This document shows, piece after piece, positions 52,340 through 60,287 of a stretch of 64,000 bases of DNA (the first letter of the stretch is position 1; the number at the start of each line of letters is the position of its first letter). The stretch lies in NCBI RefSeq assembly GCF_003293595.1, contig NZ_CP022162.1, forward strand, positions 1,536,248-1,600,247, read 5' to 3'. The position numbers and the translations under genes are program-made. The notes beneath the pieces are model-generated. The model did not search any database and had not been told where the DNA came from. It saw only the letters and a program-made list of their open reading frames with translations. The DNA is from Microbacterium sp. PM5 (lineage in GTDB: Bacteria; Actinomycetota; Actinomycetes; Actinomycetales; Microbacteriaceae).

Positions 52340-52367
52340 ATTATGCCGTCTTTTGCCGCTCGGTCAA
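52340..52367 (-). promoter_or_regulatory. Promoter of the sugar import operon
   Basis: On the minus strand: -35 TTGACC (52367-52362), 16-nt spacer, -10 CATAAT (52345-52340). The start is expected near 52333, giving a leader of about 58 nt before the binding-protein ATG. The spacer contains two of the DeoR-type repeats. Confidence 0.7.
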
Positions 52368-52416
52368 GAGGTCTGCTCCACAAATTGCCATCTTCTGCAC
52401 TCTTATGCCGGTTATG
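52341..52416. promoter_or_regulatory. DeoR-type direct repeats in the divergent region
   Basis: TTATGCCG (52341) and TTTTGCCG (52351) are spaced 10 nt apart, one helical turn. A second pair is TTATGCCG (52403) and TTATGGG (52412), 9 nt apart. DeoR-family regulators bind direct repeats with helical spacing. The first pair sits between -35 and -10 of the import promoter, the second just before the deoR gene, fitting repression of both. Confidence 0.6.
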
Positions 52417-52454
52417 GGCGCGAAAACAGCATCCACTGTGCTAGGGATGAAGAC

Positions 52455-53258
52455 ATGGACAAAGCAGCCCCCCGTGGCCGCCGGCTTCCCGCCGGCCGCA
52501 AAGCCGACCTGGCGGCCTACGTCGCCGAACAGGGGCAGGTCACGGTGGCCGAGCTGTCGGAGCACTTCGACGTGTCGATCGACACCGTGCGCCGCGACCT
52601 CGACCAGCTCCATCGCGAGGGCGCGCTCATCCGCACCCACGGCGGCGCCGTGAGCGCCACCGACGGGGCGCTGCGCGATCGGGGTCTCGACGTGCGCCTG
52701 CGCGTGCAGGTGGAGGAGAAGGAGAAGATCGCCCGGCTCGCCGCCGAGATGGTCGACGACGGCGCGGTCGTCATGCTCAACGCCGGCACGACGACGCTCG
52801 CCGTCGCCCGCGCGCTCCGAGGACACCGCGACCTGACGATCGCGACCAACAATCTGAGGATCCCGGCGGAGATCGCTCCGTCGGCGTTTCGCGACCTCTA
52901 CGTCTTCGGCGGCGCCGTCCGGACGATCACACAGGCCACCACCGGCCCCGTCACCTTCGCGATGGCGGCCGGTGGCCGTGAACTCGACATCCGCTGCGAC
53001 CTCGCGCTCGTCGCCGTCGGCGCCGTCGACGAGTCCGGCTACTCGACGAGCAACCTCGGCGACGCGACGATGATGGCGGAGATGATCGACCGCGCTGACC
53101 GCACGGCGGTGCTCGCCGACTCCTCCAAGCTCGGCCGCCGACTCTTCGCCCAGGTCGCTCCCCTCGAGGGCGTCGACTACCTCATCACCGATGCGGCGCC
53201 GCCGCCTCCCCTGACGAGCGCGCTCCTGCAGGCCGGCGTGAGCCTGATCACTCCCTGA
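52455..53258 (+). CDS. DeoR-family transcriptional regulator of the sugar locus
   Basis: A 267-aa protein. The N-terminal DeoR HTH is VTVAELSEHFDVSIDTVRRDLDQLHREGALIRTHGGAV (about 28-66); the C-terminal sugar-phosphate sensing domain has VVMLNAGTTTLAVARAL (phosphate loop), TNNLRIPAE, FGGAVR and DLALVAVGAVDESGYSTSN. The effector is probably a phosphorylated intermediate of the pathway. It is divergent from the import operon with 179 nt between starts, containing the candidate operators. Confidence 0.92.
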   Translation: MDKAAPRGRRLPAGRKADLAAYVAEQGQVTVAELSEHFDVSIDTVRRDLDQLHREGALIRTHGGAVSATDGALRDRGLDVRLRVQVEEKEKIARLAAEMVDDGAVVMLNAGTTTLAVARALRGHRDLTIATNNLRIPAEIAPSAFRDLYVFGGAVRTITQATTGPVTFAMAAGGRELDIRCDLALVAVGAVDESGYSTSNLGDATMMAEMIDRADRTAVLADSSKLGRRLFAQVAPLEGVDYLITDAAPPPPLTSALLQAGVSLITP

Positions 53259-53286
53259 TCGCTGTCCCGCGGCCTACAATCGCATC

Positions 53287-53643
53287 GTGGGCACGATCTA
53301 TTACGGGGGCTCGGCGACTCCGATCCATATCGAGGACAGAGTGCTCGCCCACCTGAAGGTGGTCGTCGCCACGAAGCTCCGTCGCGGCGAGAGCTTCACC
53401 GTGTCGTGGCAGCACCCCGACGGCGAGACCCGCGGCCGCAGCACCATCTGGCTGCATCCGTCGATTCCGCTGCGCTTCGTCTTCGACGATCCGGAGCCCA
53501 CGGAGCTGAACCGCGCGTGGATCGAAGAGCTGGCGCAATCGGCCAGTTCGTCCGGCGGCATCCAGCTCACCGAGGAGCAGATCGAATCGGTCGACGGCGA
53601 CGCGGACAACGCGCCGCAGACGGTCGCGGTCGCCGACGACTGA
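53287..53643 (+). CDS. DUF7882-type small protein (copy 1)
   Basis: A 118-aa protein, GTIYYGGSATPIHIEDRVLAHLKVVVATKLRRGESFTVSWQH...STIWLHPSIPLRFVFDDPEPTELNRAWIEELAQSA, with an acidic tail. It is a paralogue of the 54039-54365 product (shared RVLAHLxVV, KLRRGExFT, IWLHP, LNRAW). I associate it with a Microbacteriaceae family (DUF7882) whose function is unknown. GTG start, 6 nt after TACAAT (leaderless). Confidence 0.75.
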   Translation: MGTIYYGGSATPIHIEDRVLAHLKVVVATKLRRGESFTVSWQHPDGETRGRSTIWLHPSIPLRFVFDDPEPTELNRAWIEELAQSASSSGGIQLTEEQIESVDGDADNAPQTVAVADD

Positions 53644-53648
53644 TCGCG

Positions 53649-53945
53649 TCAGAAGCCGCGTGCCGGCGGGAAGTGGGCGATCGGGACCGGTCGGCTCGCG
53701 GTGGAACGTTCCTGCTCGCAGAGGATCCGTTCGCCCCTCTCGACACACTCCTCCAGCGAGGACAGACGCGCACGCCGCGCACCGCCTCGCATCCAGACCG
53801 TCTCGAACCCGCCGTCCGTGCGCTCGATGTAGGCCACGACGAATTCGGCGTCGCGTGCGCTCACGCGACGATCACACAACCGCCAGGCGTCCTCATCGAT
53901 GGGGAGCAGTTCGAGGTGGCCGCCGACATGCGCTGTCTGCGTCAT
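53649..53945 (-). CDS. Small hypothetical protein
   Basis: A 98-aa protein, MTQTAHVGGHLELLPIDEDAWRLCDRRV...FVVAYIERTDGGFETVWMRGGARRARLSSLEECVERGERIL. It is a compact alpha/beta protein with no recognised family. I prefer the ATG at 53945 (AAGGCGGTGA upstream) over an in-frame GTG at 53969. It lies between two DUF7882-type genes. Confidence 0.62.
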   Translation of the reverse strand: MTQTAHVGGHLELLPIDEDAWRLCDRRVSARDAEFVVAYIERTDGGFETVWMRGGARRARLSSLEECVERGERILCEQERSTASRPVPIAHFPPARGF

Positions 53946-54038
53946 CGTCGTCACCGCCTTCTCCCCCACTCTCCGGGACGCTCGGCGGCGAGGCGAGGGG
54001 ATTGACAGGTCCCCGCGCCCGTGCGACGCGCGAGGCCG

Positions 54039-54365
54039 TCAGCCGGTCAAGACCTCACCGGAGTAGGGGCCCTCGGGCTCGGGGACGATCTGCAACCCCG
54101 CCGTCGAGTTCGCGGCGTGCGTCAGCGCCTCCAGCCACGCCCGGTTCAGGGCGGGCTGACGGCTGCCGTGGTACGAGTAGACGATCGATGCGTGCGGGTG
54201 CAGCCAGATGGCCGTGCGCCCGTCACCGAGGCTCGTGTCGTTGCGCCACGTGAAGGTGAATGTCTCGCCGCGGCGGAGCTTCTGACTGATGACGACCTGC
54301 AGGTGCGCGAGCACGCGATCGTCGAACTCCGCTTTGACGCTGCCGTCGTAACTGAACCGTCCCAC
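54039..54365 (-). CDS. DUF7882-type small protein (copy 2)
   Basis: A 108-aa paralogue of the 53287-53643 product, matching through RVLAHLQVVISQKLRRGETFTFTWRN, RTAIWLHPHASIVY and LNRAWLEALTHAA. The GTG start lies 6 nt after TAGGCT on the minus strand (leaderless). The two copies point towards each other. The function is unknown. Confidence 0.75.
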   Translation of the reverse strand: MGRFSYDGSVKAEFDDRVLAHLQVVISQKLRRGETFTFTWRNDTSLGDGRTAIWLHPHASIVYSYHGSRQPALNRAWLEALTHAANSTAGLQIVPEPEGPYSGEVLTG

Positions 54366-54405
54366 CGCTCCAGCCTACGTGGCCGCACGGACACGCCGGC
54401 GCCGA

Positions 54406-54681
54406 TCAGCCGAGCAGCAGTGTGCGTCGCCGGATCTCGGCGCAGGCGAGATCGGCGCCCTGGATGTCGGATGCCAGCGCCGTGGTGGCGTCCAGCGTCG
54501 CCAATGGCATCCCGTTGCCGAGCAGCATTCGGCAGCGACTCGGCGCTCCGGCATCGATGCTCGGAAACTCCACGATGTCGGTCGTGGCGCACTCCATCAG
54601 TCGCTTCGCATACATCAGCACCGCGTCGGCGACATCGTCCGTCGTGAGGATGCGGTGTCCTTCGATGAGGATGTCTTTCAT
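54406..54681 (-). CDS. Small hypothetical protein
   Basis: A 91-aa protein, MKDILIEGHRILTTDDVADAVLMYAKRLMECATTDIVEFPSIDAGAPSRCRMLLGNGMPLA, with alternating helix and strand and a C-terminal EIRRRTLLLG. No family is recognised. GAGG lies about 8 nt before the ATG. It is co-directional with the DUF7882 copy downstream. Confidence 0.65.
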   Translation of the reverse strand: MKDILIEGHRILTTDDVADAVLMYAKRLMECATTDIVEFPSIDAGAPSRCRMLLGNGMPLATLDATTALASDIQGADLACAEIRRRTLLLG

Positions 54682-54826
54682 GGCTCGGCCTCGCCAGAGT
54701 CGTCAACGGAAGATCGGTACGCCTCAGTAAAACGCGGGGCGGGCGTCGACGGTCAGGGGGTTGACAGCCTCGGGCGGCGCTGTCAAGCCCCTGCGCGCGC
54801 GAGAAGACCACGCACACAATGAGGAC

Positions 54827-54982
54827 ATGGCACTCGCACTCATCCTCCTCGTCGTCGGCATCGTCCTGATCCTCCTCGGCGTCTTCGTCGAAGCGGCGAA
54901 GTTCCTGCTGTGGATCGGACTCGTCATTCTGCTCATCGCGATCATCGCGTGGCTCATGCGCGTCGTGAAGCGCAACGCCTGA
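54827..54982 (+). CDS. 51-aa membrane peptide
   Basis: MALALILLVVGIVLILLGVFVEAAKFLLWIGLVILLIAIIAWLMRVVKRNA: two hydrophobic helices split by a short VEAAK turn, ending in a basic tail that should face the cytoplasm. Similar tiny DUF-type membrane proteins are common in Microbacteriaceae. CACAAT lies 6 nt before ATG (leaderless type). A longer frame from 54761 is not protein-like. Confidence 0.65.
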   Translation: MALALILLVVGIVLILLGVFVEAAKFLLWIGLVILLIAIIAWLMRVVKRNA

Positions 54983-55003
54983 GCCGGCTCGCACCGCTCA
55001 GAC

Positions 55004-56122
55004 TCAGGCGCGGCGGTACTCGGCGGCCATCGGGCAGTCGAACGGGTCGCGCGCGCCCAGGCCCACGCGGTTGAGGTAGTCGATCACGATCGCGTATGAA
55101 CGCCAGACGCTCGTCTCCGTGTACGGGATGTCGGCACTGCGGCAGTAGTCGCGGACGACCGATCGGGCGCGCGCGAGGTATGGGCGCGCCATGCTCGGGA
55201 ACAGGTGGTGCTCGACCTGGTGGTTGAGACCGCCGAAGAGGGCCGTCGCCCACCATCCACCGCGGATGTTGCGCGACGTGCGCACCTGCTTGCTGAAGAA
55301 GTCGAGACGCGCCGCGGCGTCGACGACCGGCATGCCCTTGTGGTTCGGCGCGAACGAGGCTCCCATGTAGACGCCGAAGACGGCGAACTGAACCCCGAGG
55401 AACGCGAAGGCCATCCCGAGCGGCAGGAGCAGGAAGACCGGGACGATGACAGCCGCGAGTCGCGCCGTGATGAGAGCCAGCTCCAGGCCACGCTTGTTCA
55501 CCGGCTGCCGCGACAGCAGGTGGCGGATGCCGTGCACGTGCAGGTTGAGGCCCTCCAGCGTCAGCAACGGGAAGAAGAACCATCCCTGATGGCGCGTGAT
55601 GAGGCGGCGCAGTCCGCGCGCCTGGGCGGCATCCTCGACGAGGAACGAGATCGTGTCGACCTCGATGTCGGGGTCTTTGCCGACACGGTTGGGGTTCGCG
55701 TGGTGGCGGGAGTGCTTGGCGTCCCACCACGAATAGCTGATGCCGACGACGCCGGCGGCGAGGATGCGCGCCAGGCGATCGTTGGCCGGCCCCGAGCTGA
55801 GGATCTGCCGGTGCGCGGCCTCGTGCGCGAGGAAGGCCACCTGCGTGAACACGATGCCGAGGGCCGCCGCGATCAGCAGCTGAAACCAGCTGTCGCCGAG
55901 CAGGATGAACCCGGTGACGCAACCGGCCAAGGCCACGAGCAGCGCGGTGCCGACGAGCGCGTAGAACGCGGGGGCACGCCGCAGCAGCCCCAGCTCCTTC
56001 ACGACCCGCGAGACCTGCGTGTAGGCCCGCGCGACGGGCGGGAAGCTCTCCGCCGTCGCGTACGTCTGACGGACGGGGCCGAGCCGTGAGACGGTCTCGA
56101 TGACGGGCGCGGATACAGCCAC
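55004..56122 (-). CDS. Membrane fatty-acid desaturase
   Basis: A 372-aa di-iron desaturase. The three histidine boxes are visible: HEAAH (FLAHEAAHRQ), HSRHH (DAKHSRHHANPN) and HQVEHH (GLNHQVEHHLFPSM). About four to six hydrophobic segments lie between boxes. The HQVEHH third box with Gln marks front-end or acyl-lipid type desaturases, which introduce a double bond into membrane acyl chains. I chose the GTG at 56122 (GGAG 8 nt upstream); the frame is open to 56191. Confidence 0.87.
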   Translation of the reverse strand: MAVSAPVIETVSRLGPVRQTYATAESFPPVARAYTQVSRVVKELGLLRRAPAFYALVGTALLVALAGCVTGFILLGDSWFQLLIAAALGIVFTQVAFLAHEAAHRQILSSGPANDRLARILAAGVVGISYSWWDAKHSRHHANPNRVGKDPDIEVDTISFLVEDAAQARGLRRLITRHQGWFFFPLLTLEGLNLHVHGIRHLLSRQPVNKRGLELALITARLAAVIVPVFLLLPLGMAFAFLGVQFAVFGVYMGASFAPNHKGMPVVDAAARLDFFSKQVRTSRNIRGGWWATALFGGLNHQVEHHLFPSMARPYLARARSVVRDYCRSADIPYTETSVWRSYAIVIDYLNRVGLGARDPFDCPMAAEYRRA

Positions 56123-56278
56123 GAGGGCTCCGTTCGATCGGCAACCGCCGCGGAGAAGCGAAGCCGCGGTGGTGGTCAGGGGCGAAGCCAAAGGCGGGTG
56201 CCGATCGCTGATGCCGACACTACGCTTGCGTCTATACGGCTACGGGCATACGGCCCCTTCTCTCCTCAAGGATGCGGC

Positions 56279-57196
56279 ATGACACTGGCACTGGCGATCG
56301 ATCTCGGCGGCACGAAGATCGAGGCGGCCCTCGTCGACGAGGAGGGGCGCCTCGTGGACGGCTCGCGTCACCGCACGCCCACCGGAGCCGGCGCGGCCGC
56401 GGACGTCACGGTGCTCGACCGCGGTCTCGCGGAGGTGATCGACGGATGTCGCGCGCACCCGAGATGGGACGAGGTCGTCGCGGCGGGCATCGGCGCAGCC
56501 GGACCGGTCGACGTCGCCGCCGGCACCATCGCGCCGATCAACCTTCCCGCCGCGCACGGGTTTCGCATCGTCGAGGCGGTGCGAGCCGCGAGCGGCCTGG
56601 ACACGGCCACGCTGCGTCTGGACGGCACGTGCATCGCCCTCGCCGAAGCCTGGCGAGGCGCGGCGCGAGGGGTTCGCAACGCCATCGTCTTCGTCGTCTC
56701 GACGGGCGTCGGCGGCGGTATCGTCTCGGACGGCCGTCTGGTGGCGGGCGGATCGGGAAACGCCGGCCACTTGGGTCAGATGATCGTCGCCGACGTCCAG
56801 GGCGAGCCGGCGGCCTCCACTCTCGAGCAGCGCGCCTCGGGTCCGCACACGGTCGCCTGGGCCCGCGCCCAGGGGTGGGCCGGCACGACCGGTGAAGAGC
56901 TCGCCGACGCCTACCGCGCGGGCGACGAGGTCGCCGTCGCGGCCATCGCACGATCGGCGCACGCCGTCGGTATCGGTCTCACGAACGCCGCCACCCTGCT
57001 CGACCTCGAGCTCGCCGTCGTCGGCGGCGGGTTCTCGTTCGTGGCGGACGACTATCCGGACCGCATCGAAAGCGTCGTTCGCGAGAGCGCCGTCAACGCG
57101 TACGCCGGTCGCCTGAAGGTCGTGCGTGCCGGGCTGGGCGGAGACGCCCCGCTCATCGGTGCCGGCGCGCTCGTGCACCGCGCCGACCTCCTCTGA
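56279..57196 (+). CDS. ROK-family sugar kinase lacking the zinc motif
   Basis: A 305-aa kinase. The phosphate loop is LAIDLGGTKIEAALVDEEG, then IGAAGPVDVAAGTI, and the catalytic region GFRIVEAVRAASGLDTATLRLDGTCIALAEAW. In most ROK proteins a GHxxV...CxCGxxGCxE zinc site follows; here the sequence is GNAGHLGQMIVADVQGEPAASTLEQRASG, so the cysteines are missing. Glucokinase or N-acylhexosamine kinase activity is possible. AAGGA lies about 8 nt before ATG. Confidence 0.87.
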   Translation: MTLALAIDLGGTKIEAALVDEEGRLVDGSRHRTPTGAGAAADVTVLDRGLAEVIDGCRAHPRWDEVVAAGIGAAGPVDVAAGTIAPINLPAAHGFRIVEAVRAASGLDTATLRLDGTCIALAEAWRGAARGVRNAIVFVVSTGVGGGIVSDGRLVAGGSGNAGHLGQMIVADVQGEPAASTLEQRASGPHTVAWARAQGWAGTTGEELADAYRAGDEVAVAAIARSAHAVGIGLTNAATLLDLELAVVGGGFSFVADDYPDRIESVVRESAVNAYAGRLKVVRAGLGGDAPLIGAGALVHRADLL

Positions 57197-57249
57197 GGTC
57201 CGCTCCAACACCCTTGACCGATGTCGGAGGGCAGTGCTTGCATCGGGCC

Positions 57250-58038
57250 ATGCATCACGTGATCTCCGCCGACGGAACGCGCCTCGCCGTCCACGACACC
57301 GGATCGGGGCCCGCCGTCGTGATCGTCAACGGCGCCCTGTCGACCGCGAAGGATGCCGCGGCGCTCGCCACGACGCTGGCCGAGTCGGGCATGAGGGCGA
57401 TCACCTACGACCGGCGCGCTCGGGGCGACAGCGGCGACACGACCCCGTTCTCACCGCGTCGTGAGGCGGAGGATCTGGCCGCCGTCATCGCCGACGCCGG
57501 CGGAGAGGTCGCGGTGCTGGGGCACTCCTCGGGTGCGGTGATCGCGCTGTACGCGGCATCCCTCGCTGTCGAGACGGGGGTGCCGGTGCGCGCGCTGTTC
57601 CTGTCCGAACCCCCGTTCCACTTCGGCATCGACGAGCCGGCGCCCGATCTGCCGTCGCGCATCCAGGCGTTCGTCGACGCGGGAGACCGCGAAGAGGCCG
57701 TCGTCCTCTTCCAGCGCGAGGCCGTCGGGCTTCCCGACGCGATGATCGCGCAGTTCCGCGCCACCGACGCCTTCGCCGGCATCGTGCCGCTGGCCCAGTC
57801 GACCGTGTACGACGCGACGCTGGCCCGCGAGCTGTCCACGCCGACGGATGCCATGCTCACCGTCGACGTGCCGGTGACGATCCTCTGCGGCCAGCAGACC
57901 TTCCCGATCCTCACCGCGGCGGCCGAACGCCTGGCGGCGGCGATGCCGCACGCCGAGCTCATCGTCTCTCCCGAATCGGTCGGCCACCGCCTCGACCCCG
58001 CCGCCGCGACGCGGATCGTGACCGCGCGGCTGAGCTGA
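57250..58038 (+). CDS. Alpha/beta hydrolase
   Basis: A 262-aa hydrolase. The nucleophile elbow is LGHSSGAVIA (Ser95 region), the oxyanion region VIVNGALS, the RRARGDSGDT loop follows beta-4, and the candidate catalytic His is in ESVGHRLDP at the end. The substrate is unknown. A -35 TTGACC (57212-57217) and TTGCAT (57238-57243) 6 nt before ATG give a promoter, again of leaderless type. Confidence 0.85.
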   Translation: MHHVISADGTRLAVHDTGSGPAVVIVNGALSTAKDAAALATTLAESGMRAITYDRRARGDSGDTTPFSPRREAEDLAAVIADAGGEVAVLGHSSGAVIALYAASLAVETGVPVRALFLSEPPFHFGIDEPAPDLPSRIQAFVDAGDREEAVVLFQREAVGLPDAMIAQFRATDAFAGIVPLAQSTVYDATLARELSTPTDAMLTVDVPVTILCGQQTFPILTAAAERLAAAMPHAELIVSPESVGHRLDPAAATRIVTARLS

Positions 58039-58125
58039 GGCACGACCCGCCCGCAATCCGTTCGGGGCGGCGCAGCGAACAACCTCCGTCACGACACCGG
58101 TCGCGACCCGAACAGGAGGTCAGTC

Positions 58126-58533
58126 ATGAGCTCGTCACCGAACCGTCTCGTCGCCATCGTCTTCGGCGCCGTCTACCTCGTCGTCGGCGCCCTGGGTTTC
58201 GCCGTCACCGGAGGCGTCGGATTCCTCGCCACCGATGGTGGACTGCTGCTGGGGATCTTCGCCGTCAACCCGCTGCACAACATCGCGCACCTTCTCATCG
58301 GCGCGGCACTCGTGATCGCGGGCCTGAGCGGCGTGCGCGCCGCCAAGACGGTCAACGCCACCATCGGCGCCGCCTATCTGCTGCTGGGCGTGGTCGGCTT
58401 CTTCCTCGTCGGCACCTCGGCGAACATCCTCGCGCTGAACGTGCCCGACCACTTCCTGCACCTCGCCAGCGCGATCGTGCTGCTCGGCGTCGCGCTCGGC
58501 GCCGAGCGCGGCGCACGGTCGGTCACGGCATGA
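58126..58533 (+). CDS. DUF4383 membrane protein
   Basis: A 135-aa protein with four hydrophobic segments. It has LVAIVFGAVYLVVGALGFAVTGG, LLGIFAVNPLHNIAHLLIGAAL (the NxxHNxxHLxxG motif of DUF4383) and ALNVPDHFLHLASAIVLLGVAL. The function is unknown; relatives are common in actinobacteria. AGGAGGT lies 6 nt before ATG, a strong leadered start. It overlaps the next gene by 4 nt. Confidence 0.88.
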   Translation: MSSSPNRLVAIVFGAVYLVVGALGFAVTGGVGFLATDGGLLLGIFAVNPLHNIAHLLIGAALVIAGLSGVRAAKTVNATIGAAYLLLGVVGFFLVGTSANILALNVPDHFLHLASAIVLLGVALGAERGARSVTA

Positions 58534-59069
58534 ACGCGCCCTCCCGCGCGGCGGCCGCTCCGGGCGCCGCCGTGCGCGCCTGGACCGTGCCGCTCGCGTG
58601 GGGGGCGGGTCTGGTCTCGATCGGCATGGGCGCTGCCGCCATCACGGGCGACGTGTCTTCGGGCGCGGCCCGCGGGGCGGGCGTCGTCCTCGCCGTGGCG
58701 GGACTGCTGTGGCTGGCCTGGGGCGCGGCGGCGCTGACCACCGGCCGCCTGCTCCTCTCCCGGACCGCGGCGGCGTCGACGCTCGTCACTGTCATCGGCG
58801 TCGCCGCGCTCGTCGTTCTGACCGGAGGCCGCGCGAGCATTCTCGCCGCGGCGGTCGCGGTCGTCCTCCTGCTGACGACCGCCGTCATGATCATCGCCGA
58901 CGGTCGCCGCCCCGTGGCGCCGGCCAGCGCGATCCGCTTGGTTCCTCTGCTTCTGGCCGCGGGTCTCGTGGCGGTCGTGACCACACCGGCGCTCGGCGCC
59001 GTGCAGGATGCGGCGCTCGTGCGACCCGACGGCACCGTGATGATCGTCGATCCGCACGCCGGTCACTGA
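58530..59069 (+). CDS. Hypothetical membrane protein
   Basis: A 179-aa protein with four to five hydrophobic segments (e.g. GLVSIGMGAAAITGDVS, GVVLAVAGLLWLAWGAAAL, AAASTLVTVIGVAALVVL, ILAAAVAVVLLLTTAVMII, LVPLLLAAGLVAVVTT). It is coupled by an ATGA overlap to the DUF4383 gene, so the two probably work together. No family is recognised. Confidence 0.75.
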   Translation: MNAPSRAAAAPGAAVRAWTVPLAWGAGLVSIGMGAAAITGDVSSGAARGAGVVLAVAGLLWLAWGAAALTTGRLLLSRTAAASTLVTVIGVAALVVLTGGRASILAAAVAVVLLLTTAVMIIADGRRPVAPASAIRLVPLLLAAGLVAVVTTPALGAVQDAALVRPDGTVMIVDPHAGH

Positions 59070-59097
59070 CCGCGAGGCCGGTCGCCGATCAGGCGAC

Positions 59098-59140
59098 GAA
59101 GAGGGGTGGATGCCGGTGCTCCCGGCATCCACCCCTCTTC
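59098..59140. terminator. 19-bp terminator containing GGATGCC
   Basis: GAAGAGGGGTGGATGCCGG (59098-59116) pairs perfectly with 59122-59140 around a 5-nt loop, between convergent genes. The GAAG/CTTC flanks give it short T tracts on both strands. Confidence 0.88.
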
Positions 59141-59159
59141 GCGTGCGCCCGGCGGCGAC

Positions 59160-60287
59160 TCAGGCGAGCGTGCTCTCGAAGGGATCGAACCCCTCGGGCA
59201 GAAGCGGCACGTCGGCGACGGTGCTGTCGATCGTCAGGGTCTCGCCGGTACCGGCGGATTCCTGCGCCGACAGCATGACGTCGAGGACGTGATACCCGAG
59301 CTCACCGGTGGCGACATGCGGCCGCCCGTCCGCGATGGCGCGTGCCATGTCGAGCACGCCGAGGCCGCGACCGACGACGGTGCCCTGCGCGGGGATCTCG
59401 ACCCACTCCTGCTCGAACCGCATGCCGTCACGGATCACACCGAGCGGCTTCACGTACGCGATGCGTCCGGTGAAGGCGTTCGGGTCGGGCAGCACGATCG
59501 TGCCCTCGGAGCCGTGGATCTCGATGACGCCGTGTCGCTCCAGCGCCGAGTCGAAGCTGAGCAGGTGGGTCCCGTGCTGGCCGCCGGCGAACGAGGTCAG
59601 CACCTGGACGGTCGAGGGTACCTCGACGGGGAAGGTCTCGCCCGCCCGCGCACCGGTGTGGATCTGACGGGTCGTCTGCCAGCGCGACCCGCGCGCCGTG
59701 ACGCCCGCGACCGGACCGAGCAAGCTCACCAGCGCCGAGAAGTAATACGGCCCCATGTCCAGCAGCGGCCCCGCACCCTGTGCGAACAGGAACGCCGGCT
59801 CGGGATGCCACAGGTCGGGCCCCTGCGTCTGGAACGACGTCTGCACGAACAGCGGCGTTCCGATGACGCCCTCGCGGATGGCGCGCTTGGCGGTCTGGAA
59901 GCCCGGGCCGAGGATCGTGTCGGGGGCCGACCCGATGCGCACACCGGCCGCCTCGGCTTGCGCGAGCAGTTCACGCGTGCTCTCACGATCCAGGCCCAGC
60001 GGCTTCTCGGTCCACACGTGCTTGCCGGCGGCGACGGCGGCCTTCGACACCTCGACGTGCACCGCCGGGATCGTGAGGTTGACGACGAGGTCGACGTCGG
60101 GATTCGACAGCACGTCCTCCCCCGTGCCCCAGCTGGGCACGCCGTGCTCCTCGGCCTTGGCCTGTGCGCGTTCGGGCAGGAGATCGCCCACGGCCACGAC
60201 CTCGACGTCGGGGAACGAGGTCAGGTTCTCCAGGTAGGTCTGGCTGATGACTCCGGTGCCGATGACACCGACGCGCAGGGCGCTCAC
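59160..60287 (-). CDS. Gfo/Idh/MocA-family oxidoreductase
   Basis: A 375-aa dehydrogenase. It has RVGVIGTGVISQTYLENL (dinucleotide loop), VVNLTIPAVHVEVSKAAVAAGKHVWTEKPLG (EKP lysine), then GPLLDMGPYYFSALVSLLGPV and a C-terminal domain with HLLSFDSALERHGVIEIHGSEGTI. It probably oxidises a sugar, inositol or similar. The GTG start overlaps the stop of the TIM-barrel gene by 4 nt (GTGA), so translation is coupled. Confidence 0.9.
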   Translation of the reverse strand: MSALRVGVIGTGVISQTYLENLTSFPDVEVVAVGDLLPERAQAKAEEHGVPSWGTGEDVLSNPDVDLVVNLTIPAVHVEVSKAAVAAGKHVWTEKPLGLDRESTRELLAQAEAAGVRIGSAPDTILGPGFQTAKRAIREGVIGTPLFVQTSFQTQGPDLWHPEPAFLFAQGAGPLLDMGPYYFSALVSLLGPVAGVTARGSRWQTTRQIHTGARAGETFPVEVPSTVQVLTSFAGGQHGTHLLSFDSALERHGVIEIHGSEGTIVLPDPNAFTGRIAYVKPLGVIRDGMRFEQEWVEIPAQGTVVGRGLGVLDMARAIADGRPHVATGELGYHVLDVMLSAQESAGTGETLTIDSTVADVPLLPEGFDPFESTLA

